25,740 bases of DNA, taken from the NCBI RefSeq assembly GCF_937976265.1, contig NZ_CALJRX010000072.1, positions 1 to 25,740 on the forward strand, given 5' to 3'. This DNA comes from an uncultured Haemophilus sp. Lineage in GTDB: Bacteria > Pseudomonadota > Gammaproteobacteria > Enterobacterales > Pasteurellaceae. Both the position numbers and the translations under genes were made by a program. The notes under the pieces are model-generated. The model was not told the origin of the DNA. It made no database searches and was given only the letters and a program-made list of their open reading frames with translations. Positions 8,125 through 15,924 of the stretch are shown here, one piece after another; position 1 is the stretch's first letter; every line of letters starts with the position of its first letter.

Positions 8125-8867
8125 TGTTTGAATTGAAAAAACTCATTACCGCGATGATTCTCCCCCCATTTAATATTTTAATTTTATGGGGACTTTCACT
8201 TATTCTAGCTAAATTCAATTTCAAAAAATTAAGCCGAATTTCGACCGCACTTGGTTTCTCACTACTCTATCTTTTAAGTATCCCTTACACCGCACAAGTA
8301 CTTAAAGATAGCCTCATCACTGAAGATCATTTAACACTGCAAGATTATCAACAAGCGCAAGCGATTGTTTTACTTGGCGGTGGCTTGCGTGATAGCAAAG
8401 AACTTTACGCACCATTAGCTTCGACCGCTATTCAACTTGAACGCTTACGCTATGCAGCATTCTTGCAAAAAGAAACCCACTTGCCATTATTAATTACAGG
8501 GGCTAGTCCAACAGGCGCTATTGAGGCAAAAATCGCCGCAGAAGAGCTACAAAATTTCTTTAATGTGCCTACCAAATGGATTGAACCTAAAGCACTCACT
8601 ACGAAAGAAAATGCCCTTTTCACCAAACAGATATTGGAAAAAGAAGGCATTCATAAAATTATTTTAGTCACTAATGAATGGCATATGCAACGTGCAAAAT
8701 TATTGTTCCAACAACAAGGCTTTGATGTGTTACCTGCGAGTGTAGGTGAAGGTATTACACCAGACAGTTATGGGCTTAATATGATGCATTTTATTCCGCA
8801 AGGTGGCGCGATTACGAAAAATATGCAATTACTCAAAGAGTGGATTGGATATTGGAAAGAGCGCTAA
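8124..8867 (+). CDS. ElyC/YdcF-type DUF218 envelope protein
   Basis: A 247-residue inner-membrane protein: two hydrophobic segments at the N-terminus (about residues 10-27 and 35-55), then a DUF218 domain with VLLGGGLRD (about 82-90), LLITGASPTG (about 120-130), the TKENA motif (about 165) and the TNEWHMQRA motif (about 185-193). The size and topology match E. coli ElyC (259 residues), which is needed for normal peptidoglycan and lipid-carrier metabolism at low temperature; the related YdcF lacks this topology. The ATG overlaps the previous stop (TAATG). Coupling to a flippase fits a role in undecaprenyl carrier use, but that is inference. An uptake signal overlaps its stop codon. Confidence 0.8.
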   Translation: MFELKKLITAMILPPFNILILWGLSLILAKFNFKKLSRISTALGFSLLYLLSIPYTAQVLKDSLITEDHLTLQDYQQAQAIVLLGGGLRDSKELYAPLASTAIQLERLRYAAFLQKETHLPLLITGASPTGAIEAKIAAEELQNFFNVPTKWIEPKALTTKENALFTKQILEKEGIHKIILVTNEWHMQRAKLLFQQQGFDVLPASVGEGITPDSYGLNMMHFIPQGGAITKNMQLLKEWIGYWKER

Positions 8868-8914
8868 AGTGCGGTCAAAAGATCATAAATTAGATAATGT
8901 AAGAGGAAGAAAAC

Positions 8915-9577
8915 ATGAGTCAAATTACACGCGAACAAATGCTTCAAGTATTCGAAAATCGCTGTTCAACACGTTATTACGATCCGAATAAAAAAATTAG
9001 CCAAGAAGATTTCGCGGCAATTTTAGAATTTGCTCGTTTATCACCAAGCTCAGTCGGTTCTGAGCCATGGAAGTTCTTAGTTATTCAAAATAAAGCATTA
9101 CGCGATAAGCTCAAACCTTTTAGCTGGGGCATGCAATATCAATTAGATGATTGTAGTCATTTAGTGATCATTCTTGCGAAGAAAAATGCTCGATATGACA
9201 CGCCTTTCTTCCGTGATGTTGCGGTGCGTAGAGGTTTACAAGGCGAGCAATTAGAAAAAGCCTTGGAAAAATATAAAGGCTTACAAGAAGTTGAAATGAA
9301 AACCGCTGAAAGCGAGCGTGCATTATTTGACTGGACAAGTAAACAAACCTACATTGCCTTAGCCAATATGCTAACTGGTGCTGCCGCTATCGGTGTAGAT
9401 TCTTGCCCGATTGAAGGCTTTAACTACGATAAAATGAATGAAGTTTTAGCCGCTGAAGGTCTCTTTGATCCAAATGAATGGGGCGTATCCGTGGCCGCAA
9501 CATTTGGTTATCGCGCGAGAGACATTACTAAAAAATCTCGTAGACCAATTGAAGAAATCGTCACTTGGGTTGAATAA
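8915..9577 (+). CDS. NAD(P)H-dependent nitroreductase family flavoprotein
   Basis: A 220-residue soluble protein of the nitroreductase fold: the FMN-binding RCSTRYYDP motif (about residues 16-24), SPSSVGSEPWKF (about 44-55), and a C-terminal GYRARD segment followed by Lys/Arg residues that contact FMN phosphate in the family. It is expected to be a homodimeric FMN enzyme that uses NAD(P)H to reduce nitroaromatics or quinones; the physiological substrate is unknown. It has a good ribosome site (AAGAGGAAG, 8901-8909). It looks like H. influenzae HI1278 as I remember it. It is probably a single-gene unit, closed by the terminator at 9595. Confidence 0.87.
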   Translation: MSQITREQMLQVFENRCSTRYYDPNKKISQEDFAAILEFARLSPSSVGSEPWKFLVIQNKALRDKLKPFSWGMQYQLDDCSHLVIILAKKNARYDTPFFRDVAVRRGLQGEQLEKALEKYKGLQEVEMKTAESERALFDWTSKQTYIALANMLTGAAAIGVDSCPIEGFNYDKMNEVLAAEGLFDPNEWGVSVAATFGYRARDITKKSRRPIEEIVTWVE

Positions 9578-9594
9578 TCTATTTTCAAATAAAT

Positions 9595-9618
9595 GGGCAG
9601 CAAACGCTGCCCTTTTCT
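9595..9618 (+). terminator. Terminator between the convergent nitroreductase and zevB genes
   Basis: Stem GGGCAGC (9595-9601) with GCTGCCC (9606-9612), four-base loop, then TTTTCTTT. It ends one base before the zevB stop and can serve the minus strand less well because the T run on that side is weak. Confidence 0.8.
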
Positions 9619-10596
9619 TTATCCACCGAATAAGACTGCGCCACCTGTTACAACCCCCATCGTGCCATATAACAAGCTTAGTGCAAAAAAGATCATAATT
9701 GCACCCGCAATACATTTGATCATGGCTTCGCCTTTTTGATTAGAACCCGCTAAACCATACCAATGGCCTAAGCGAGTTGCGACATTTCTCGCATAGCGTA
9801 CTAACGCTGCAAAAAGCGAAAGCATTAAACCCGTACCCAAAGACATGGCAAACGTGGCTAAAATTCCCCACCAATACAGATCCAGCATATAAGCAAGAAA
9901 AAGCACAAAAATAGCACCACTACACGGTCGCATACCAATGGTTAAAATCACTAAGAGTTGAGATTTTAAATCACCTGATTGCTTAAGCTGTTGATGATTG
10001 GGTAAATGTTGATGCCCACAGCTACACTGTGTTTGGCTTACTTTTCCTTGCTCATATCGAAAAGGCGAAGCTGTTCCAATCTGTTTTGGTAATGATTGAA
10101 TCGATGTGATACGAAAAGATTGTTTTTTCTTTAAGCCTTTCAAACCTTGAGCAATCCAATAAAGTCCTAACAACAATAATAAAATGAGTGCGCTACGTTC
10201 CAGCCATAACTGACTAAGTTTAAAATATTTAGAGGAAAGATTAAGTATCACCACCACAATGGAGGTTGCTGCAACTGCGACAAAGCCCTGCATTAAAGAG
10301 GAAAGTAAACTTAAGCGTACACTCGTTTTAAGCTGGCTTTCATGCGTAGAAAGATAGCCTGCAATAATAAATTTTCCGTGTCCTGGTCCCAATGCGTGTA
10401 ATACACCATAAGAAAAGGCGGCAAAAATTAACCACAATCCTGCAGTAGATGAATGAGCTTGAATCTGGTGTAGATTTTCAGAAATCAGCTGATTAAAGGC
10501 TTTTTGCCAATCGGCTACTTGCACAAAAAGCCAAGGTAATAAGGCGAAAATAATCACCAATAAGCCGATAAAAAGTGCGGTCAGTTTTAGCTTCAT
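9619..10596 (-). CDS. zevB: ZevB, NicO/RcnA-type metal permease of the ZevAB zinc system
   Basis: A 325-residue inner-membrane protein of the HoxN/NicO (RcnA-like) family. The family motif HALGPGHGK is at residues 67-75, and IGMRPCSGAIFVLFLAYML at about 228-246. A hydrophilic loop (about 190-205) carries CSCGHQHLPNHQQ, a Cys/His cluster that could hold Zn or Ni. In H. influenzae the orthologous pair HI1249-HI1248 was named zevAB for zinc binding and needed for growth under zinc limitation; I assign it on the DUF1007 plus NicO pairing and on position. The start is three bases after the zevA stop, so the two are one operon. NicO relatives also carry nickel and cobalt, so the transported metal is not certain from sequence alone. 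An uptake signal lies at the N-terminal end of the gene. Confidence 0.85.
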   Translation of the reverse strand: MKLKLTALFIGLLVIIFALLPWLFVQVADWQKAFNQLISENLHQIQAHSSTAGLWLIFAAFSYGVLHALGPGHGKFIIAGYLSTHESQLKTSVRLSLLSSLMQGFVAVAATSIVVVILNLSSKYFKLSQLWLERSALILLLLLGLYWIAQGLKGLKKKQSFRITSIQSLPKQIGTASPFRYEQGKVSQTQCSCGHQHLPNHQQLKQSGDLKSQLLVILTIGMRPCSGAIFVLFLAYMLDLYWWGILATFAMSLGTGLMLSLFAALVRYARNVATRLGHWYGLAGSNQKGEAMIKCIAGAIMIFFALSLLYGTMGVVTGGAVLFGG

Positions 10597-10599
10597 TTT

Positions 10600-11232
10600 T
10601 TATTCACATTTAATTTTCACTTTCTGTGCAAACAATACACCAAGAGAATCATCTTCATTTTTTTGAGATTTATCCAATGATGAAGCGTAGGATTTAATTT
10701 TTTCATCCACATTAGGTTCGAGCACTTCCCCTTTGCAATTCTTAGGAAGCGCCGAAAAATCAACCGCTCTTTTACCTATTTCAGCATAACGCATTGCCAC
10801 ATAATAGGTACTGTCATAAGTCATCAAGGTAAACTCATTATCTTTTAACTCCTGTGGCTGAGCCAAAAGAAAATCCAAATAATATTCCACATTATTGCCT
10901 TTAATATTCATCCCATAATTCTCAGGCTGTTTTTTATATTTGATTTTATGATTTTCTTTATCAAAGACATAACTAAAGTAATGTTCATTTACGACATTCG
11001 CCATCACTTCATCAATGAGTTTTTGTTTAGCGACTTTATCGCCTTTCGCTTGCATCACATCATACAATACGGCTGAAGAACTGGCTTCATCCAGTAACCA
11101 TTGAGTCGAAAAACCAATTAATTGATTATCTTTCACTAACGGTTTGGTTTGCATATCAATAAAGGCGTGAGGATGTGCGAGAACCGAAAAAGGAGAAATT
11201 AGCGATAATCCAAGGAGTAATTTTTTAAACAT
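10600..11232 (-). CDS. zevA: ZevA, periplasmic DUF1007 metal-binding protein
   Basis: A 210-residue secreted protein of the DUF1007 family. The signal peptide (about residues 1-19, ending SVLA) is followed at once by HPHAFID, a histidine pair exposed at the mature N-terminus and likely the metal ligand. The body has no other recognised domain. H. influenzae ZevA (HI1249) binds zinc in the periplasm and works with ZevB; the same gene order is seen here. Regulation: a candidate promoter lies at 11272-11300, with no clear Zur box visible to me. Confidence 0.85.
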   Translation of the reverse strand: MFKKLLLGLSLISPFSVLAHPHAFIDMQTKPLVKDNQLIGFSTQWLLDEASSSAVLYDVMQAKGDKVAKQKLIDEVMANVVNEHYFSYVFDKENHKIKYKKQPENYGMNIKGNNVEYYLDFLLAQPQELKDNEFTLMTYDSTYYVAMRYAEIGKRAVDFSALPKNCKGEVLEPNVDEKIKSYASSLDKSQKNEDDSLGVLFAQKVKIKCE

Positions 11233-11271
11233 AAATGAGAATAAAGTGGGCTAAATGAATTGAATAGACAG

Positions 11272-11305
11272 ATTTTATCACAAGCAGTTCCTAATCAATA
11301 TTGAT
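11272..11305 (-). promoter_or_regulatory. Candidate zevAB promoter with an overlapping palindrome
   Basis: On the minus strand, TGATAAAAT (TG at 11280-11279, TAAAAT at 11277-11272) is an extended -10. TATTGA (11300-11295) lies 17 bp upstream as a weak -35. The perfect 12-bp palindrome ATCAATATTGAT (11294-11305) overlaps that -35 and could be an operator. No regulator can be named. Confidence 0.45.
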
Positions 11306-11342
11306 AAAAATCGGTCGAAACATAAAAAATCCTGTGATTTTC

Positions 11343-11386
11343 TTGATTTGTATCAACAAATTATTCATTCTCATTTCCCTTATAGC
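11343..11386 (+). promoter_or_regulatory. FNR-type box and -10 of a putative small-RNA promoter
   Basis: TTGATTTGTATCAA at 11343-11356 is a perfect match to the FNR consensus TTGATnnnnATCAA, centred at 11349.5. A -10-like TATAGC lies at 11381-11386, so transcription would start near 11391-11393 and the box would sit about -42, the class II activation position. There is no good -35 hexamer, as expected when FNR replaces it. A CRP box is less likely, since CRP prefers TGTGA half-sites. Confidence 0.65.
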
Positions 11387-11390
11387 TGAA

Positions 11391-11507
11391 ATTTATGTAC
11401 TATCTGTTTCGTCAAGTGATTGCTTGATATTCATAAAGTTCCTAAATAAAATAATCATAAATATAGCTAAACTACTTTCCTACCACCCTATACGGGTGGT
11501 TTTTTTT
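11391..11507 (+). ncRNA. Putative FNR-activated small RNA, possible FnrS counterpart
   Basis: Between the FNR-type promoter and a strong terminator lies about 115 nt with no credible coding sequence. The 5' part holds CGTCAAG (11410-11416) inside a small hairpin (TCAAG 11412-11416 with CTTGA 11423-11427); the middle is AU-rich and unpaired; a single-stranded ACTTTCCT segment (11474-11481) precedes the terminator stem. Enterobacterial FnrS is an FNR-induced Hfq RNA of about 122 nt that also has CGTCAAG near its 5' end and a pyrimidine-rich TTCC segment, so length, control and these short matches agree. The resemblance is limited and homology is not shown. Start site is inferred. Confidence 0.55.
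11482..11507 (+). terminator. Strong orphan rho-independent terminator
   Basis: Perfect 7-bp stem ACCACCC (11482-11488) and GGGTGGT (11494-11500), five-base loop, followed by a T run through 11507. No plus-strand gene ends upstream within about 1.9 kb, so it most likely ends the small RNA. Confidence 0.88.
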
Positions 11508-11579
11508 GCCTTTCAAATAGCTTATTCCCTAAACATCAAGTAAAATAACCGCACTTTTATTCATAACATCGAGAAAATT

Positions 11580-13250
11580 ATGTCAACGCAATTTGTATAT
11601 ACGATGCATCGTGTCGGCAAAGTCGTGCCGCCGAAGCGTCATATTTTGAAAGATATTTCTTTAAGCTTTTTCCCTGGTGCCAAAATCGGGGTTCTAGGCT
11701 TAAATGGTGCGGGTAAATCAACCCTCTTACGCATTATGGCGGGCGTGGATAAAGAGTTCGAAGGTGAAGCTCGTCCACAACCTGGTATCAAAATTGGTTA
11801 TCTTCCACAAGAACCAAAACTTGATCCGCAACAAACCGTGCGTGAAGCAGTCGAAGAAGCTGTTTCTGAAGTGAAAACTGCGCTTACCCGTTTAGATGAG
11901 GTTTATGCACTTTATGCCGATCCTGATGCGGATTTCGATAAACTCGCGGCTGAACAAGCGAACCTTGAAGCCATTATTCAAGCACATGATGGGCATAATT
12001 TAGATAACCAATTAGAACGTGCAGCAGATGCATTACGTTTACCGGATTGGGATGCCAAAATTGAGCATTTATCAGGGGGCGAACGTCGTCGTGTTGCACT
12101 TTGCCGCTTATTACTCGAAAAACCAGACATGCTCTTATTAGACGAGCCAACCAACCACTTAGATGCAGAATCTGTAGCATGGTTAGAGCGTTTCTTACAT
12201 GACTACGAAGGTACCGTTGTGGCGATTACCCACGACCGTTACTTCTTAGATAACGTTGCGGGTTGGATCTTAGAGCTTGACCGTGGTGAAGGTATTCCTT
12301 GGGAAGGTAACTACTCTTCTTGGTTAGAGCAAAAAGAGAAACGCTTAGAACAAGAACAAGCCACTGAAAACGCACGTCAAAAATCGATTGCGAAAGAGTT
12401 AGAATGGGTTCGTCAGAATCCGAAAGGCCGTCAAGCGAAAAGCAAAGCACGTATGGCGCGCTTTGATGAATTGAACTCTGGCGAATACCAAAAACGTAAT
12501 GAGACCAATGAGCTCTTTATTCCACCTGGTCCACGTTTAGGTGATAAAGTGATCGAAGTGCAAAACCTCACCAAATCTTACGGCGACCGCACTTTAATTG
12601 ATGATTTATCATTCAGCATTCCAAAAGGGGCTATCGTGGGTATTATTGGCGCGAACGGTGCGGGTAAATCTACCCTATTCCGTATGCTTTCAGGTCAAGA
12701 ACAACCAGATAGCGGCTCAATTACAATGGGTGAAACTGTGGTTCTTGCCTCTGTCGATCAGTTCCGTGACTCAATGGATGATAAGAAAACCGTATGGGAA
12801 GAAGTGTCTAACGGACAAGATATTCTCACTATTGGTAACTTTGAAATTCCAAGCCGTGCGTATGTTGGACGCTTCAACTTCAAAGGCGTAGATCAACAAA
12901 AACGTGTGGGCGAATTATCGGGTGGTGAACGTGGTCGTTTACACTTAGCTAAACTTCTACAACGTGGTGGTAACGTACTGTTATTGGACGAACCGACCAA
13001 TGACTTAGACGTTGAAACTTTACGTGCGTTAGAAAATGCGATCTTAGAATTCCCTGGTTGTGCAATGGTGATTTCCCATGACCGTTGGTTCTTAGACCGT
13101 ATTGCAACTCATATTTTAGATTACGGTGATGAAGGTAAAGTGACGTTCTACGAAGGTAACTTCTCAGACTACGAAGAGTGGAAAAAGAAAACCTTAGGTG
13201 AAGCCGCAACACAACCACATCGTATTAAATATAAGCGTATTGCAAAATAA
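11580..13250 (+). CDS. ettA: Energy-dependent translational throttle protein EttA (ABC-F)
   Basis: A 556-residue ABC-F protein without membrane segments. It has two ATPase domains: Walker A GLNGAGKST (about residues 40-48), signature LSGGERRR (about 164) and DEPTNHLD (about 187); then GANGAGKST (about 357), LSGGERGR (about 446) and DEPTNDLD (about 469). The arm insertion (residues about 95-140) and the basic linker between domains (about 245-305) match EttA, which binds the ribosomal E site and gates the first peptide bond according to the ATP/ADP ratio. The length equals H. influenzae HI1252. It is followed by an uptake-signal hairpin terminator. Confidence 0.95.
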   Translation: MSTQFVYTMHRVGKVVPPKRHILKDISLSFFPGAKIGVLGLNGAGKSTLLRIMAGVDKEFEGEARPQPGIKIGYLPQEPKLDPQQTVREAVEEAVSEVKTALTRLDEVYALYADPDADFDKLAAEQANLEAIIQAHDGHNLDNQLERAADALRLPDWDAKIEHLSGGERRRVALCRLLLEKPDMLLLDEPTNHLDAESVAWLERFLHDYEGTVVAITHDRYFLDNVAGWILELDRGEGIPWEGNYSSWLEQKEKRLEQEQATENARQKSIAKELEWVRQNPKGRQAKSKARMARFDELNSGEYQKRNETNELFIPPGPRLGDKVIEVQNLTKSYGDRTLIDDLSFSIPKGAIVGIIGANGAGKSTLFRMLSGQEQPDSGSITMGETVVLASVDQFRDSMDDKKTVWEEVSNGQDILTIGNFEIPSRAYVGRFNFKGVDQQKRVGELSGGERGRLHLAKLLQRGGNVLLLDEPTNDLDVETLRALENAILEFPGCAMVISHDRWFLDRIATHILDYGDEGKVTFYEGNFSDYEEWKKKTLGEAATQPHRIKYKRIAK

Positions 13251-13256
13251 GAAATT

Positions 13257-13290
13257 AAAGTGCGGTCACTTTTGACCGCACTTTCCTTTT
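13257..13290 (+). terminator. Terminator built from two inverted uptake signals
   Basis: AAAGTGCGGTCA (13257-13268) and its exact reverse complement (13273-13284) form a 12-bp stem with a four-base loop, followed by CCTTTT. Each arm contains a perfect uptake signal (13258-13266 and 13275-13283), a known Haemophilus terminator design. Confidence 0.9.
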
Positions 13291-13305
13291 ACATCTGGAG
13301 TGATT

Positions 13306-13662
13306 ATGTTAGTTTATTTGCATATTGTTTGTGCATTTTTAAGTTTAGGATTATTAATTATCCGTGGGGGAATGCAATTAAGTGGGAAAGATTGGCGAGC
13401 GATTAAACTGCTAAAAATTTTACCGCACTTAGTTGATACACTTTTAATTGCGAGTGGCTTAACGATTTTCTTCTTGGTCGGTTATCAGTTACAAAGCTGG
13501 CTCATCATGAAAATCATCATGCTTGTGCTTTATATCTTCTTCTCAGCTAAATATTTTAGTCGCAAAGCTACAAATCCAAATAATGTATTTCTGGCATTTG
13601 CTGTATTAAGTTTCTTGGGGGCAATTTTCTTTGCTTACCAACCAGACTTCCTGGAAAGTTAA
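13306..13662 (+). CDS. SirB2-family membrane protein
   Basis: A 118-residue integral membrane protein with about four hydrophobic helices, matching the SirB2 family (LLIIRGGMQLSG near residues 17-28; LPHLVDTLLIASGL near 40-53). I place the start at the ATG at 13306, since CTGGAG (13295-13300) sits at proper spacing before it; a GTG two codons earlier overlaps that ribosome site. SirB2 was named for raised invasion-gene expression in Salmonella, but its molecular role is unknown. H. influenzae has a homologue next to ettA as I recall. An uptake signal lies inside the gene. Confidence 0.8.
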   Translation: MLVYLHIVCAFLSLGLLIIRGGMQLSGKDWRAIKLLKILPHLVDTLLIASGLTIFFLVGYQLQSWLIMKIIMLVLYIFFSAKYFSRKATNPNNVFLAFAVLSFLGAIFFAYQPDFLES

Positions 13663-13667
13663 TCATA

Positions 13668-13701
13668 AAAAAATCCATCTTCAATTGAAGATGGATTTTT
13701 T
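13668..13701. terminator. Bidirectional terminator between convergent genes
   Basis: The palindrome centred at 13684/13685 pairs AAAATCCATCTTC with GAAGATGGATTTT, flanked by A and T tracts on the two sides, so it can stop transcription from both the SirB2 gene and yciH. Confidence 0.88.
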
Positions 13702-13709
13702 GTTTTATC

Positions 13710-14030
13710 TTAGCCACCCGCTAATTTTACTTTAAACCCTTTTTGTTCTAAAAGTTGTTTTAGTAAATCACGTTTTTCGCCTTGAATCTCAATATTGCCG
13801 TCTTTAACTGAACCACCGCAACCACAACGCTTTTTAAGTTCAGCCGCTAACTTTTTCAATTCATCATCAGCTAAATCTAACCCTGTAATCACTGAAACGC
13901 CTGCGCCTTTTCGACCACTGGTTTGTTTTTGGATGCGAACCACACCATCACCTTTAGGGCGTTGTACTGGCTGCTTTTGCTCTTTAATTCTACCTACTTC
14001 GGTAGAATAAACTAAAGTACTCTCTGTCAT
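13710..14030 (-). CDS. yciH: YciH, SUI1/eIF1-like protein
   Basis: A 106-residue protein of the SUI1 family, related to eukaryotic initiation factor 1. Residues 1-45 are a basic, flexible N-terminus; the SUI1 fold follows with KKRCGCGGSVKDG (about 67-79) and a C-terminal GFKVKLAGG. In E. coli YciH affects start fidelity in vitro and is dispensable. The start is the ATG at 14030-14028, two bases from the pyrF stop; a longer frame reading up to 14102 would overlap pyrF and is not supported. It is last in the lapA-lapB-pyrF-yciH row, as in E. coli. Confidence 0.9.
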   Translation of the reverse strand: MTESTLVYSTEVGRIKEQKQPVQRPKGDGVVRIQKQTSGRKGAGVSVITGLDLADDELKKLAAELKKRCGCGGSVKDGNIEIQGEKRDLLKQLLEQKGFKVKLAGG

Positions 14031-14031
14031 A

Positions 14032-14724
14032 TTACGAAATTGAGGCATTAATTGAACGAAGCACTTCTGCTGGATTTTCAGCTTGAGTAATTGGGCGACC
14101 AATCACCAAATAATCAGAACCAGAACGGATAGCCGCAGCAGGAGTCATCACACGACGTTGATCGCCAAAATCACTTCCAATTGGACGAATCCCCGGTGTA
14201 ACTAATTTAAAATCAGGACCACAAGTATTACGTAAAATCTCCACTTCTTGTGGTGAACAAACGACGCCATCTAATCCTGCTCGCTGGGTTAAATTCGCAA
14301 GACGTAATACATGTTCAAGTGGTGAAGAGTTAATACCGATTTGTAATAAATCCAAATCTTCCATACTGGTCAATACCGTTACTGCGATTAATAAAGGCGC
14401 ATCTTTTCCATAAGGCTCGAGAATTTTCTTCGCCTCTTCCATCATTTTCAGACCACCACTAGCATGGACATCAACCATCCATACACCTAAATCAGCCGCA
14501 GAACGCACTGCTCTTGCCACAGTATTAGGAATATCATGAAATTTAAGATCGAGGAAAACATCAAATTGACGCTCGTGTAATTGCTTAACGAAATTTGTTC
14601 CCAGTGTAGTAAACATTTCTTTACCCACTTTTAAACGGCATAAGCTTGGATCAATTTGATCCACGAGGGATAGCGCTTGTGCTTCCGTTTCGTAATCCAA
14701 TGCAACGATTACTTTGCTATTCAT
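14032..14724 (-). CDS. pyrF: Orotidine 5'-phosphate decarboxylase
   Basis: A 230-residue TIM-barrel enzyme that converts OMP to UMP, the last step of pyrimidine synthesis. The catalytic DLKFHD (residues 59-64), with the Asp-Lys-Asp array, is intact, as are VDVHASGG (about 85-92) and the phosphate-binding PGIRP and VIGRPIT segments near the C-terminus. AGGTAAAATT before the ATG is a good ribosome site. It sits 21 bases after lapB and almost touches yciH, so it is likely co-transcribed with both. Confidence 0.96.
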   Translation of the reverse strand: MNSKVIVALDYETEAQALSLVDQIDPSLCRLKVGKEMFTTLGTNFVKQLHERQFDVFLDLKFHDIPNTVARAVRSAADLGVWMVDVHASGGLKMMEEAKKILEPYGKDAPLLIAVTVLTSMEDLDLLQIGINSSPLEHVLRLANLTQRAGLDGVVCSPQEVEILRNTCGPDFKLVTPGIRPIGSDFGDQRRVMTPAAAIRSGSDYLVIGRPITQAENPAEVLRSINASIS

Positions 14725-14745
14725 AATTTTACCTCACTGTGTCAA

Positions 14746-15924
14746 TTAATTATGTTCTGGTTTGATGGATTCCCACTGTTTGCAAGAAGGACAATTCCAC
14801 ATTAATTTATGGGTTTGATAACCGCAATTTGAGCAACGATAACCAAAGCCTTGCTTAATTCTCTCACCGACCATTTTATGTAGCAAAATTAAGCTTTCCT
14901 TACCTCGCCCTTCCTCTGCATCATCAATTTGGAATTGAATAAAACGGTGGAAAATAGATGTACTCGGATGTTTTGTTAACTGCTGATAAAGTTTTGATTG
15001 TGCAGCACTCTTACCATCTTTCTCTTCAATCACACTTGCTAACATTAAATCGACTTTCGTATTGTTAACCTGCTGACTGGCTCGAATTAGAAATAACTCA
15101 AAGTTATCTCTCTCTCCTAATTCATCATAACAATATTTGAGCGTTTTCAGCACTTCACCAATATAAATTGGATTTTGATCAAGAATATTCTCTAAAAAGT
15201 GAATGGCTTGACGATAGTTTTTATTAGCCATTTCTAAATCAGCAAGCAACATTGATGCTCTCACACTGGTTGGAGATACATTCAGCGCTTTTTGTAAAAT
15301 ACTGCGTTTTTCGACCGCACTTTCAAGTTCACCGCTTAAGGCATATTCACAATAACATTGTGCTAATTCCACATTATTTTCTTTAGGTGAGATCTTGGCA
15401 AGTTTCTCTGCGATATTAACGGCTTTTTTCCATTCTTTTGTTTTTTGATAAATCACCAAAAGCTGTTGCAGTGCATTTTCTGCAAACTCTGGTTCATCCA
15501 CCATAATGATGTAAAGCGCTTCAGCACGGTCATAAAAACCGACTGTCATGAAATCTTTGGCAAGTTGCTGTTTAGCTAATAATTTTTGTTCGAAAGAATA
15601 ATTGGGATTACGATCGAGAGCTTGATGAATGCGTAAAGCACGATCCACTTCGCCTCGAGAACGGAAAAGATTACCGAGCGTTAGCTCCGCTTCAAATTGT
15701 GAGTCGCTTTCAATTTCATTTTCTGTTTCTTGTTTTTGCAACATATCAAGAAACAAATCAACGGCTTTATCCGTTTGATTAGAAAGTAAAAAATTGACCC
15801 CCGTGACATAATCACGGGAGAGTTTATTACTAATATCTTCCTGATCTTTCTTGGCACTCCGATGCCCCATATACCAACCGTAAGCGGCGGCTATTGGCAG
15901 AAGCAGAAAGAGTAATTCAAGCAT
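14746..15924 (-). CDS. lapB: LapB (YciM), lipopolysaccharide assembly regulator
   Basis: A 392-residue inner-membrane protein. An N-terminal anchor (residues 1-18) is followed by a basic/charged linker, TPR repeats (about 35-340), and a rubredoxin-like zinc site with C-S-N-C and C-P-S-C pairs in the last 30 residues. In E. coli LapB directs FtsH to degrade LpxC and so limits lipid A synthesis. All four cysteines are present, so the metal site should be working. It overlaps lapA by one base (TAATG). Confidence 0.94.
   Translation of the reverse strand: MLELLFLLLPIAAAYGWYMGHRSAKKDQEDISNKLSRDYVTGVNFLLSNQTDKAVDLFLDMLQKQETENEIESDSQFEAELTLGNLFRSRGEVDRALRIHQALDRNPNYSFEQKLLAKQQLAKDFMTVGFYDRAEALYIIMVDEPEFAENALQQLLVIYQKTKEWKKAVNIAEKLAKISPKENNVELAQCYCEYALSGELESAVEKRSILQKALNVSPTSVRASMLLADLEMANKNYRQAIHFLENILDQNPIYIGEVLKTLKYCYDELGERDNFELFLIRASQQVNNTKVDLMLASVIEEKDGKSAAQSKLYQQLTKHPSTSIFHRFIQFQIDDAEEGRGKESLILLHKMVGERIKQGFGYRCSNCGYQTHKLMWNCPSCKQWESIKPEHN

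Larger units (their letters stand above)
11233..11579. other. Intergenic region between zevA and ettA
   Basis: This 347-bp gap holds the candidate zevAB promoter, the FNR-type promoter, the putative small RNA with its terminator, and an uptake signal at 11548-11556 close to ettA. The ettA promoter itself is not obvious; GAGAAA just before the ATG at 11580 is the likely ribosome site. Confidence 0.7.

Noticed and set aside
11358..11374. A Fur-like site within the small-RNA promoter (ATTATTCATTCTCA region)
   Set aside because: Only about 9 of 14 consensus positions fit; the adjacent FNR match is perfect and better placed.
11301..11543. An 80-codon plus-strand frame upstream of ettA
   Set aside because: It spans the FNR box and a strong terminator, has no ribosome site, and its translation is low-complexity hydrophobic sequence.
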